Part shown: positions 1 to 7,341 of the stretch, piece by piece
How positions within the stretch are numbered: the stretch's first letter is position 1
How the letters are laid out: every line of letters begins with the position of its first letter
Virus record (IMG/VR): IMGVR_UViG_3300015199_000007
Coordinates: 1-39,294 of that record
Direction: 5' to 3' (one strand)
Length of the DNA stretch: 39,294 nt
Source of the DNA: a virus
Position numbers and translations under genes: made by a program
Notes under the pieces: generated by a model
The model's input: only the letters and a program-made list of their open reading frames with translations
Databases searched by the model: none
What the model was told of the DNA's origin: nothing

Positions 1-147
1 GGTCAGCACGAAAAAACGCCCGAAGTGGAGTCGATTTTGCGGTTAGTCCTCCACGTCCGCTAATTCCCTAATCCCGCTCGGGTATTGGGTGATTTGACCC
101 GTCCGATTGCGGCGGTATCACGCGCACACGCGCGGAGGGGAGACTTT
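1..147. other. Left-end noncoding region
   Basis: No convincing gene is seen here. The region holds a putative promoter (94-121) and a strong ribosome binding site, GGAGGGGA at 134-141, which serves the ORF starting at 148. If the molecule is circular or the ends join, an ORF entering from the right end (39193 onward) would continue in frame to a TAA at about base 61. No cos site can be recognised from sequence alone. Confidence 0.5.
94..121 (+). promoter_or_regulatory. Putative promoter for the left (late) operon
   Basis: TTGACC (94-99) and TATCAC (116-121) are separated by 16 bp and resemble a housekeeping sigma promoter. Transcription would start just before the ribosome binding site of the first small gene. 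It is the only reasonable promoter I see ahead of the long run of head and tail genes. Unlike promoters in the right half it has no TTGC-N7-GCAA operator. Confidence 0.4.
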
Positions 148-258
148 ATGGCTCGCAGGATTCGGCTCGCAGCATGGCGTTTGCGCGTCCGCTGGGATGT
201 CTATGCGGACTTTGCGCGTCGCGTCTACGTGTCTCGCCGTGGTCGGTGGGGCGCCTGA
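148..258 (+). CDS. Small basic protein (36 aa), unknown function
   Basis: The ATG at 148 is six bases behind a strong ribosome binding site, GGAGGGGA. The 36-residue product is very rich in arginine and aromatic residues and has no recognisable domain. Its stop overlaps the next start as TGATG at 256-260, which indicates translational coupling. It is accepted as a gene because of the ribosome binding site and the overlap. Function is unknown; nucleic-acid binding would be a guess from charge only. Confidence 0.5.
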   Translation: MARRIRLAAWRLRVRWDVYADFARRVYVSRRGRWGA

Positions 259-455
259 TGGTTACGGGCTCGCATGAACCGCGGGGCGTGTCTGCGGCTT
301 TCCGGGATGGCGAGGAGCGGGCGGATTTGCGGCTGCGCCGGGTGCAGCACGGGGAGATGCTTCGCGCGCTCGCCGTGATCGCTGAAACGGCGCCGTGGCC
401 GACGTGCGAGTTCGCATCGGACACTATTGAGGGGATCGTGCGATGGGCGGATTGA
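258..455 (+). CDS. Hypothetical protein (65 aa)
   Basis: I chose the ATG at 258 because it overlaps the upstream stop. An in-frame ATG at 174 exists but has no ribosome binding site and would overlap the preceding gene almost entirely. The product is charged in its first half (GEERADLRLRRVQHGE) and predicted helical. No family is recognised. Its end overlaps the start of the 27-aa membrane peptide at 443. Confidence 0.5.
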   Translation: MVTGSHEPRGVSAAFRDGEERADLRLRRVQHGEMLRALAVIAETAPWPTCEFASDTIEGIVRWAD

Positions 456-526
456 TCCTGTGTGTCGCGACGTTTGCGGCCTACTTGGGCGTGCTGCGGT
501 GGGTCGAGCGGGCGTTCCGCGGATGA
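443..526 (+). CDS. Single-span membrane micropeptide (27 aa)
   Basis: A 27-codon ORF starting with MGGLILCVATFAAYLG has a hydrophobic stretch over residues 2-19 and a positively charged end (RWVERAFRG), so it would insert as a one-span membrane peptide with the basic end inside. It overlaps the gene upstream by 13 bases and the methyltransferase downstream by ATGA at 523-526. The tight coupling argues that it is translated. Function is unknown; it is not near the lysis genes. Confidence 0.4.
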   Translation: MGGLILCVATFAAYLGVLRWVERAFRG

Positions 527-1215
527 CCACGGGAACGCTGATGGGGCGCGTGGTGTTAGGGGAATGCGTGTCCACGATGCGCGCTATGCCTGCCGAATGC
601 GTCGACCTTGTGGTGACCGATCCGCCGTACGGTATCGCGTACCGCTCGAACATGCGCATTGCCCGCGAGCGCTTCGACCCGATCGCCAACGATGCCGGGT
701 TTGATCCGGAGTTTCAGTCTGTGTGGCTAGCCGAATGTTATCGGCTGCTGCGGCCCGACACGCACCTCTACGTATTCTGCTCCGATCATCATTTGGGCGA
801 GTTTAGGGCCGCCGTCGAGGTCGCAGGCTTCAACGTGAAGCGAACCCTCGTCTGGTGTAAGGGTGGGGGGGGTATGGGCGACTTGTCGGGCGACTACGCG
901 CACGAGACGGAGTTCGTCGTGTTCGCGCACAAGGGCGCGCGTGCGTTGACGGGTTCACGCATCAGCAACGTGCTCAGGGTGCCGAAGGTGCGGCCCGGAG
1001 ATATGCGGCATCCGACCGAGAAACCGGCGGGCGTGCTGCGAACGCTGATTGTCAAGTCGTCGGAGTTTGGGGATGTTGTGCTAGACCCGTTCGCTGGTTC
1101 GGGATCAACAGCGGTTGCGGCCCGCGAGGAGGGCCGCGGGTTCGTGGTCATCGAGCAGGATGCGCGCTACGTGAGTGTGATTGAGTCCCGGTTGGCGCAG
1201 GGCGGCTTGTTCTAG
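523..1215 (+). CDS. DNA adenine or cytosine-N4 methyltransferase (beta class)
   Basis: The 230-aa product carries the catalytic motif DPPY at about residues 33-36 and, near the C-terminus, the AdoMet-binding motif DPFAGSGST at about 189-197. The order DPPY first and FAGSGST last places it in the beta class of exocyclic-amino methyltransferases. It would methylate an adenine N6 or cytosine N4 in phage DNA, most likely to evade restriction. No cognate endonuclease is visible nearby. The ATG at 523 overlaps the upstream stop; earlier in-frame starts would run through two other genes. Its place just before the small terminase suggests late expression, so newly replicated DNA would be marked before packaging. 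The target sequence cannot be predicted. Confidence 0.88.
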   Translation: MTTGTLMGRVVLGECVSTMRAMPAECVDLVVTDPPYGIAYRSNMRIARERFDPIANDAGFDPEFQSVWLAECYRLLRPDTHLYVFCSDHHLGEFRAAVEVAGFNVKRTLVWCKGGGGMGDLSGDYAHETEFVVFAHKGARALTGSRISNVLRVPKVRPGDMRHPTEKPAGVLRTLIVKSSEFGDVVLDPFAGSGSTAVAAREEGRGFVVIEQDARYVSVIESRLAQGGLF

Positions 1216-1251
1216 GGAAGCGCTGTTCCAATTGAACGTTAGGAGCCACAT

Positions 1252-1623
1252 ATGGGGCACGCGGTAAAGGGATGTCCGGCCGATTTCGACGCCACGGGCA
1301 AGGCGCGCTGGCGCCTGGTGAAGGCGGATTTCGGTGAGGACTGGGCGGACGTGTTTACGCCGACGCTTGAGCGGTATCTCCGGTTTCTGGCGCAGGTCGA
1401 CGAGGCTACGGATGAGATTGCCCGCATGGGCGGGCTTCCGGCGCTTATCACGCACGGGTCGCAAGGGCAATTGGTCCAACATCCGTTGTGGAATAGTTAT
1501 CAGCAGGCACAGCGTGGCGCGGCGGATGCGGCGGAGGCGTTGTGTTTGACACCGCGTGCCCGGCGTCGTGCGGTCGAGGCAAAGTTGCCGCCTGCGGGTG
1601 GCCGTTTGTCGGGTCGGCTGTGA
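1252..1623 (+). CDS. terS: Terminase small subunit (P27-like)
   Basis: The 123-aa product starts at the ATG at 1252 behind AGGAG (1241-1245). Its length, its helical central part with WADVFTPTLERYLRFLAQVDEATDEIARMGGLP, and its place immediately before the large terminase fit the P27-like small subunits that recognise phage DNA and load it for packaging. The stop (1621-1623) overlaps the GTG of the methyltransferase remnant. The assignment leans on context as well as sequence, since small subunits diverge quickly. Confidence 0.75.
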   Translation: MGHAVKGCPADFDATGKARWRLVKADFGEDWADVFTPTLERYLRFLAQVDEATDEIARMGGLPALITHGSQGQLVQHPLWNSYQQAQRGAADAAEALCLTPRARRRAVEAKLPPAGGRLSGRL

Positions 1624-1775
1624 CGCGCCTTCGTGTCCTGTCGCTGTTCTCGGGTATCGGAGGGTTTGATCTTGGTCGGGTGGACCGACTTAGGAGTCTC
1701 AGAAACGCACTAGTTCCGCAGATCGCGGAGTGGCCGGGCCAGCGCATCATTGCCCACGAATCCGGGCGACCATGA
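1620..1775 (+). pseudogene. Miniature cytosine-C5 DNA methyltransferase remnant (51 aa)
   Basis: This short ORF begins GTG at 1620. Its first 19 residues, including LSLFSGIGGFDLG, match motif I (AdoMet binding) of C5 methyltransferases. Residues 22-45 (DRLRSLRNALVPQIAEW and following) match motif X at the extreme C-terminus of the family, normally RLKALGNAVVPQ. Everything between, about 250 residues including the catalytic Pro-Cys and the target-recognition domain, is missing. This is an in-frame internal deletion, so enzyme activity is impossible. The ORF still overlaps the small terminase stop and the large terminase start by 4 bases each, so it may survive as a translational coupler between them. 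Confidence 0.75.
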
Positions 1776-3391
1776 GCGACGACCGGCTGCGCTGGTGCTA
1801 CGAGGACTTCTGTTATTTCTACGAATCGCTCACGCTGCCGCAAGGGCAGCCCGCGGCGCTCGAAGGGTTCCAGCGGCTAATCCTGCGGTGCATCTTCGCA
1901 GGGTACGTCGAGCTGCTGGTACTCATCCCGAAGGGGCAGGCCAAGACGACGCTGATGGCGGCGCTCGCGGTCTACCACATTATCGTCACGCCGAACGCGA
2001 ACTGTTACATCGGCGCGGCGACGAAGACGCAGGCCGGTGAAATGTACCGCTTCGTCTGTCATTTCGTGGAGTCCGAGCCTGCGATCCTTGCGCTCGTGAA
2101 ACTCAACAAGTCGACCAAGGAGGCGTTTAGTCGGCGCGACCAAGGATTCATCCGCGTGCTGGCGTCCGATGATTCGCGTCAAGGCGGAAAGGCGCAGGGT
2201 TACAATCCGACACTGGCACTGATCGACGAGTTGCACGCACATGAGAACGACAATCTGTACGTGGACATGCGGTCAGGGCTGTTCAAGTCGAAGGGCATCC
2301 TGATCGTCATTACAACGGCGGGCTGGGATTTGGAGGGCGTGCTCGGTCTGTTGCGTGCGGGGTTCCTGGCGGCCGATCAGATGGGCGGTACGGTGCTGCA
2401 TGGGCTGAACGCTACGGATGATGGACTGTTTAGGGCGGAGCCGTTAGGACGGCTCACATATGCCTTGACGCGCGGCTCTAGGCCGCTGACCGCATCGTCG
2501 GCGCACACTATTGGGCAGCCACGTAAGGGTAGTGTCATGCTGGCGTGGGAGCTGCGCGCGGCGGGCCATCCGCTAGGCGAGGATAACCCGGACGATATGG
2601 CGGTAGTGAACCTCGCCAATCCGGCGTCATGGGTTACGGCCGACACGTTGCAGGATGCGTTCGATGCGCCGGGTATCACGCCGTGGCAGTTTCGGCGGTA
2701 TCGGGCGAACTTGTGGACGCTGGCGTTCGATTCATGGCTACCGGCCGCCGCATGGCTCGACTTGGCGCATCCGAACGTGGCTGCGCTGCCTGCGCACTCG
2801 TGGCTGGATTGCACAAACGATGATCTCGACGCGCACATCTCCGCGATGTTTCCGCACGGCTCGACCGTGGCGGCCGCAATCGACATGGCACGTTACCGCG
2901 ACTGTGCGGCCCTCGTGACACTGGGCGACGGACCGGACGGGAAGCGCACTCCGCGTGCGCTGATCTGGCGCTCCGGCGGAAAGGACCATCCGATCCCGTA
3001 CGGGCCGACGAAACGCGCCTGGCAGAAACTACACGAGTTCTACAATGTGAAGGCGGGTGGCTTCGACCCGAAGTATTACGACAGTACGGGACATGAACTG
3101 TTGGCCGAGGGGATTCGCATGGAGGAGTTCCCGCAATCCTTGGAGCGTATGTGTCCTGCGGCGGCGGATTTGCGGCAAGCGATCGTTGCCGAGCGCAAGT
3201 TCGCGCATGATGGCGACCCGCTTCTGGCGGCCCATGTCATGGCCGCCGTGTCTGTCGATGTCGGGGCGGGCGCGTTCAAGTTGGCGAAGACCAAGAACAC
3301 TGGTCCGCCGATAGATGCGTGCGTGGCGTTGGCGATGGCGAACGTGCTGGATGACATTCCCGAAGTGCGCCCGTGGGCGCTGATGGCGTAA
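1772..3391 (+). CDS. terL: Terminase large subunit
   Basis: The 539-aa ATP-driven packaging motor and nuclease starts at ATG 1772, overlapping the upstream stop. The N-terminal ATPase has a Walker A-type loop IPKGQAKTT (about residues 52-60), an adenine-motif region after it, and Walker B LALIDE (about 148-153) with the catalytic glutamate. The C-terminal RNase H-like nuclease region holds AAAIDMARYRDCAAL, whose aspartate fits the first metal ligand. The Walker A loop lacks the usual GKT/S spacing, which is common in this terminase group. It acts with the small subunit and the portal at the procapsid vertex. Confidence 0.93.
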   Translation: MSDDRLRWCYEDFCYFYESLTLPQGQPAALEGFQRLILRCIFAGYVELLVLIPKGQAKTTLMAALAVYHIIVTPNANCYIGAATKTQAGEMYRFVCHFVESEPAILALVKLNKSTKEAFSRRDQGFIRVLASDDSRQGGKAQGYNPTLALIDELHAHENDNLYVDMRSGLFKSKGILIVITTAGWDLEGVLGLLRAGFLAADQMGGTVLHGLNATDDGLFRAEPLGRLTYALTRGSRPLTASSAHTIGQPRKGSVMLAWELRAAGHPLGEDNPDDMAVVNLANPASWVTADTLQDAFDAPGITPWQFRRYRANLWTLAFDSWLPAAAWLDLAHPNVAALPAHSWLDCTNDDLDAHISAMFPHGSTVAAAIDMARYRDCAALVTLGDGPDGKRTPRALIWRSGGKDHPIPYGPTKRAWQKLHEFYNVKAGGFDPKYYDSTGHELLAEGIRMEEFPQSLERMCPAAADLRQAIVAERKFAHDGDPLLAAHVMAAVSVDVGAGAFKLAKTKNTGPPIDACVALAMANVLDDIPEVRPWALMA

Positions 3392-3401
3392 GGAGGCTTG
3401 A

Positions 3402-4745
3402 ATGAGGAACCCTTTTAGGGCTGAGCGGAAGTCTGCGCCGTCACTGTTTGACGATGCGTTTTGGGAGGCGATCGAGCACGCATCGGGCGCGGGTCGCGGT
3501 GGTATGACGTTGGAGCGCGCCGTGGGCGTGCCCGCGATTCTCGCGGTAATCCGGTTACTGTCGCACGCGCTCGGGATGGTGGAGTTCCGTGTCGTGCGTG
3601 GGCAGCCGGGCGGTGTGATGGAGAACGCAACGGATTCGTGGCAATGGCGGTTGCTAAACCGCCGGCCGGGCGTGGCGCCGATGACGCCGTTCACGATGAA
3701 GGCGGACATTGCGGCGAATTATGCGGGGCGCGGTGACGCTTACTTGCGGAAGATCAAGCCGGCGTACCGCGAATCGGGGAGGCCGGGCATCCTCGAGTTC
3801 GTCGGAGTTGACGCGGCATATGTGGTTCCGCGGCGCGGCGAGGACGGAAACGTTCGGTACACGCTGGCTGACGGCGTTTACGGCAACGGCACGGATCTGA
3901 CGCCCGACGACCTGTTACAAGTGCGGTCGTTCTCGACAGGCGGTCCCGTCAACGAGTTCCGTGGCGTGTCGCCGATCACATCAGCTCGGCTGATGATTTC
4001 GGCGGGGCATCGCCGCATGGAGTTCGAGGAGGCGCATCTCAAAAATGGGATCTTTCCGGGGATGGCGCTTGAATATCCGACCGGCGTAACCGAGGATCAG
4101 GCGAAGCAATGGGTTTCGTTCCTTGAGGGGAAGATGCGTGGCGCCCGGAAGGCTGGCAAGATCGCGGCCGTGGGAGGCGGGGCCAAATTGGTCCCTATGC
4201 CAATCTCGCTCGCGGACGCACTGTTCGCGGAAATGACGCATCTAACGCTGGAACAGGCAGCGGCGATGTGGAATATCCCGCCCGCGTTCGTAATGATTAC
4301 GCGGCAGCAACCATCGGACTCGGATGTGCGGCTTTTGACGACGTTCGGCGTAGCGCCGATGGCGATTGCGTTCGCGGAAGCGCTGAACGCTGACGTTGAC
4401 ATGTTCGGGCCTGATGAGCAGGACTTGCTAGTGGTTCCCGATTTCACGCGGCTGATGACTGTCGATCCGCTCGTGTTGGCGCAGGTACAGCATCAGCAGG
4501 TTCAGTCGGGCGTGCGCGTGCCAGACGAGTTGCGTGCCAAGGATGGGCTAGCACCGCTTCCGCCGCTCGCTGCTGACTGGCAGAAGACACCGGGCATGGT
4601 GCCGCAGATCACTCCTGTGGGCGGCGCACCAAACCCGGCGTTTGCGTCGGGCACGATCCCGGCGGGGCGCGCGGCACCGGGTGTTACGGCAACCGTAACG
4701 GCGGGCGGCAATGAATCGGATCATGCGACTGGCGAGGGGAACTAA
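3402..4745 (+). CDS. Portal protein (HK97 family)
   Basis: The 447-aa protein starts at 3402, eleven bases after the large terminase, behind AAGGAGG. It has features of HK97-type portals: an N-terminal region with repeated contacts (AVGVPAILAVIRLLSHALGMVEF), the stretch VNEFRGVSPITSARLMI, and the conserved helix region AAAMWNIPPAFVMI near residue 290. It forms the dodecameric ring at one capsid vertex through which DNA enters and leaves. The last 40 residues are proline/alanine rich and probably disordered. Confidence 0.93.
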   Translation: MRNPFRAERKSAPSLFDDAFWEAIEHASGAGRGGMTLERAVGVPAILAVIRLLSHALGMVEFRVVRGQPGGVMENATDSWQWRLLNRRPGVAPMTPFTMKADIAANYAGRGDAYLRKIKPAYRESGRPGILEFVGVDAAYVVPRRGEDGNVRYTLADGVYGNGTDLTPDDLLQVRSFSTGGPVNEFRGVSPITSARLMISAGHRRMEFEEAHLKNGIFPGMALEYPTGVTEDQAKQWVSFLEGKMRGARKAGKIAAVGGGAKLVPMPISLADALFAEMTHLTLEQAAAMWNIPPAFVMITRQQPSDSDVRLLTTFGVAPMAIAFAEALNADVDMFGPDEQDLLVVPDFTRLMTVDPLVLAQVQHQQVQSGVRVPDELRAKDGLAPLPPLAADWQKTPGMVPQITPVGGAPNPAFASGTIPAGRAAPGVTATVTAGGNESDHATGEGN

Positions 4746-4747
4746 AC

Positions 4748-5629
4748 ATGCACGTAGAATACAAGGCGTATGGTTTGAAACTCGACGGGCCGCCGGACGC
4801 CGAGGGCCGATTTAGCGGCATGGCGTCCGCGTTTGGCAACGTGGATAAGGGCGGCGATGTCGTGGGCGCGGGCGCGTTTACTAAAACGCTCTTGGAGCAG
4901 CCTGTCGTCCCAGTGCTTTGGATGCATGACCCGACAGAGCCGATCGGCGTTTCGGTCACGCTAGAGCAGACCGCGGGCGGTCTGAAGATCGAGGGGCAGC
5001 TAGTCATGGATGTGCAGCGCGCCCGCGAGGCGCACGCGCTCATGGCCGCGGGCGCCGTGAAGGGGCTGAGCATCGGGTACAAAGTTGTTACCCGTTCGTT
5101 CAAGGGCGCTGTGCGGCACCTCCATGAGTTGAAGCTCGTCGAAGTATCCCTGGTGCCGTTCCCGATGAACACGCTCGCAACGATCAGCGCGGTCAAAGCT
5201 GCCGGCGCAAAGGGTTACGGGCTGTACGGTGATGTCTCAGAGGCGCAATGCCTGATGTCAATGATGATGGCCGGGCTCGATTATCTGTGCGGCGAAGTGA
5301 GCGAAGGTGACGCGGATGGCGTTGCCGCGATGCAAACGATCCTTGGCTTGCTTTCGGACCTTCTCGCAGCCGAGCTGGTCGAAGTGTCCGTTGACGCCAA
5401 CGATCAGATGCCCGCGCCGGATGATGGCGCAGACGACCCGTACACGGGAATGATGGCCGAGCCAATCCGGCACGCCATCAAAAGACTTGGCGCACTCCTA
5501 GAGCGGTCGGAGCCGACGTTCGTCACTCCGCCCACCGAGGACGCCGCGCCCGACGCAAAGACAGAGCCGGGCATCGCAGCCACTCTGACTGACCTTGCTC
5601 GCGCAATTCGCGGGCACTCACTCTCCTAG
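4748..5629 (+). CDS. Prohead protease (HK97 U35 family)
   Basis: The 293-aa serine protease cleaves the capsid protein's delta domain and itself during maturation. The family histidine is seen in VLWMHDPTEPIG (H60) and the nucleophile in KGLSIGYKV (S108); the acidic or third residue probably lies in the following HELKLVEVSLVPFP strand. The protease domain ends near residue 150. The remaining acidic C-terminal part is longer than in the shortest family members and may act as a scaffold. It lies between portal and capsid, as in HK97. Confidence 0.92.
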   Translation: MHVEYKAYGLKLDGPPDAEGRFSGMASAFGNVDKGGDVVGAGAFTKTLLEQPVVPVLWMHDPTEPIGVSVTLEQTAGGLKIEGQLVMDVQRAREAHALMAAGAVKGLSIGYKVVTRSFKGAVRHLHELKLVEVSLVPFPMNTLATISAVKAAGAKGYGLYGDVSEAQCLMSMMMAGLDYLCGEVSEGDADGVAAMQTILGLLSDLLAAELVEVSVDANDQMPAPDDGADDPYTGMMAEPIRHAIKRLGALLERSEPTFVTPPTEDAAPDAKTEPGIAATLTDLARAIRGHSLS

Positions 5630-5643
5630 CGAAAGGTCCAATT

Positions 5644-6804
5644 TTGGACGACACGCAGAAGGCTATCGCGGAACTCAAATCCGCATGGGAGTCCGAGTTC
5701 AAGCCGCGCATCGACGAGATGCAGGCCGAGACGAAGACGAACGGCGAAGCATCCGCCGAGACGAAGGCGGCCGTTAGCCGCGTACAGGATCGACTCGACG
5801 ACCTGGAGGCGAAGGCGCAGCGCGCCGCCATGTTCGCCGGCCGCAGCAGCGACGCGGGCGAGATGTCCGCGGAGCGCAAGGCGTTCATGGCGTTCTCTCG
5901 CAAGGGCGAAGCCGGCATGACCGAGCACAAGGCGCTCGGCGTCGATGACGAGTCGACGGGTGGCGTTCTCGCTCCGAGCGAGTTCATCGCACTCATCACG
6001 AAGGGCATCATCGAGTACAGCCCGATCAGGACGGTTGCGAACATCCGCCCGACTTCGGCGCGCAGCTCGAAGATCCCGAAGCGCACAGGTCTGGGCGCCG
6101 CGGTATGGACGGGCGACAAGAATGCCCGGCCGGACACGCCTAACCCGACCTATGGTATCGACGAGGTTGCGAACCACGAGCTGTACGCCCGCATTACGGT
6201 GAGCGTGCAGGATCTCGAGGATTCGGCTGTTGATCTCGAGGCGGATCTCGTGTCCCAGATGGTCGAGCAGTTCGGCGTTGCCGAGGGCTCGGGTTTCGTT
6301 ATCGGTAACGGCGTCGGCAAGCCAGAGGGGTTCCTCGCTAACGCCGACGTTCAGGTCATCGCCAATTCGGCGGCGACGTTCACGAATGGCGACGGACTGA
6401 TCGATCTGCGGTTCTCCCTCAAGGAGCCATACTGGCGTAACGCCCGGTTCATTCTGAACCGGCTGACGCTGCGTGACATTCGCAAGATCAAGGACGCTGA
6501 CGGAAACTACATGTGGACTCCTGGTATCGGACTTGGCGCCGGCCTCCAGGGTGCAGTCCCGGCCACGATCATCGACACGCCGTACATCATGGCGACTGAC
6601 ATGCCGACGACCGCGAGCGGCGCGAAGACCGTCGCTATCGGTGACTTCGGCAAGGGGTACGTCATTTCGGACCGCGTTCAGCTTTCGTGGCTGCGCGACC
6701 CGTACACGGCAGCGAACACGGGCAGCGTCGTGTTCCATGCACGCAAGCGCGTCGGCGGGCAGGTCATGCTGCCCGAGGCGATCAAAATCCTCCAGATGGC
6801 CTAA
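5644..6804 (+). CDS. Major capsid protein (HK97 fold)
   Basis: The 386-aa protein probably starts with TTG at 5644, behind GAAAGG at 5630-5635. Residues 1-75 are a charged coiled coil, the expected delta or scaffolding domain removed by the upstream protease. The mature shell domain probably begins in the segment before SERKAFMAFSRKGEAG. Features typical of the fold follow: ESTGGVLAPSEF, the spine-helix and P-domain segments, and a C-terminus ending VFHARKRVGGQVMLPEAIKIL. It builds the icosahedral head. Confidence 0.93.
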   Translation: MDDTQKAIAELKSAWESEFKPRIDEMQAETKTNGEASAETKAAVSRVQDRLDDLEAKAQRAAMFAGRSSDAGEMSAERKAFMAFSRKGEAGMTEHKALGVDDESTGGVLAPSEFIALITKGIIEYSPIRTVANIRPTSARSSKIPKRTGLGAAVWTGDKNARPDTPNPTYGIDEVANHELYARITVSVQDLEDSAVDLEADLVSQMVEQFGVAEGSGFVIGNGVGKPEGFLANADVQVIANSAATFTNGDGLIDLRFSLKEPYWRNARFILNRLTLRDIRKIKDADGNYMWTPGIGLGAGLQGAVPATIIDTPYIMATDMPTTASGAKTVAIGDFGKGYVISDRVQLSWLRDPYTAANTGSVVFHARKRVGGQVMLPEAIKILQMA

Positions 6805-6819
6805 GGAAAGGGATAGATA

Positions 6820-7230
6820 ATGAACTTCGGTCAACGTCTTACCCTCATTCCGACAGTTTCCCTGGTCCCGGATCAGTACACGGCGGCCGGTAACGGCTCG
6901 GGCGTGGACACGAAGGGCGCCGAGGCCGCGATGATTTCGGTCATCACCGGCGCATTCGGTGGCACGGCTCCGACCGCATCGTTCAAGGTGCAGGAGTCGA
7001 ACGATAACGCGACGTTCACGGACGTTGCGGACTCGGATCTCGTGGGCGCCACGGGTAACACGAGCGGCGTCGCGCTGGCGGCTTCATCCGCTGTGCGCAT
7101 CGACTACATCGGTCTGCAGCGGTATGTGCGGGTCGCCATTTCGGCGGTCACTGGTACGACTCCGGTGATCCGTCTGGGCGGAAACGTGCTCCTGGCGCAC
7201 CTGCGTCACGCGGGCCCGCAGCCCGTCTAG
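6820..7230 (+). CDS. Probable capsid-associated beta-rich protein (136 aa)
   Basis: The 136-aa protein starts at ATG 6820 behind GGAAAGGG. It is small-residue rich and looks all-beta (SFKVQESNDNATFTDV, VRIDYIGLQRYVRVAI), resembling single-domain beta-sandwich virion proteins. Its place between capsid and head-tail connector is where decoration or head-stabilising proteins are often encoded. That role is inferred from position; no specific family was recognised. Confidence 0.55.
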   Translation: MNFGQRLTLIPTVSLVPDQYTAAGNGSGVDTKGAEAAMISVITGAFGGTAPTASFKVQESNDNATFTDVADSDLVGATGNTSGVALAASSAVRIDYIGLQRYVRVAISAVTGTTPVIRLGGNVLLAHLRHAGPQPV

Positions 7231-7236
7231 CAGGAT

Positions 7237-7307
7237 GGACGGCAAGGCATCGGCAGAAGATGCCCGATGGTTTGGCTTGGGCCGGGGTTCGATTCCCCGG
7301 CCGTCCC
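7237..7307 (+). ncRNA. tRNA-like element with intact acceptor and T arms
   Basis: A 7-bp acceptor-like stem pairs 7237-7243 (GGACGGC) with 7300-7306 (GCCGTCC). Next to it is a perfect T arm: stem CGGGG 7283-7287 with CCCCG 7295-7299, loop TTCGATT. A D-arm-like hairpin pairs GGCA 7246-7249 with TGCC 7261-7264, or a longer 6-bp version with a 7-base loop. Only 18 bases separate the D and T arms and no normal 5-bp anticodon stem forms. An alternative 6-bp stem, 7262-7267 with 7277-7282, leaves a 9-base loop. No CCA is encoded. It is either a degenerate tRNA or a tRNA mimic in the structural-gene transcript. Confidence 0.5.
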
Positions 7308-7341
7308 ATCAGTTGCACACTTCGACACCTTAGGAGGGCAC

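Noticed and set aside
5626-6834. 402-aa minus-strand ORF opposite the capsid gene
   Set aside because: It mirrors the capsid gene; amino acid content is arginine/leucine rich as expected from a shadow frame in GC-rich DNA, and no ribosome binding site is seen.
7237-7307. Annotation as a normal functional tRNA, e.g. Pro(TGG)
   Set aside because: The candidate anticodon stem (GATGG against TGGGC) does not pair and there is no room for a variable loop, so only a tRNA-like element is claimed.
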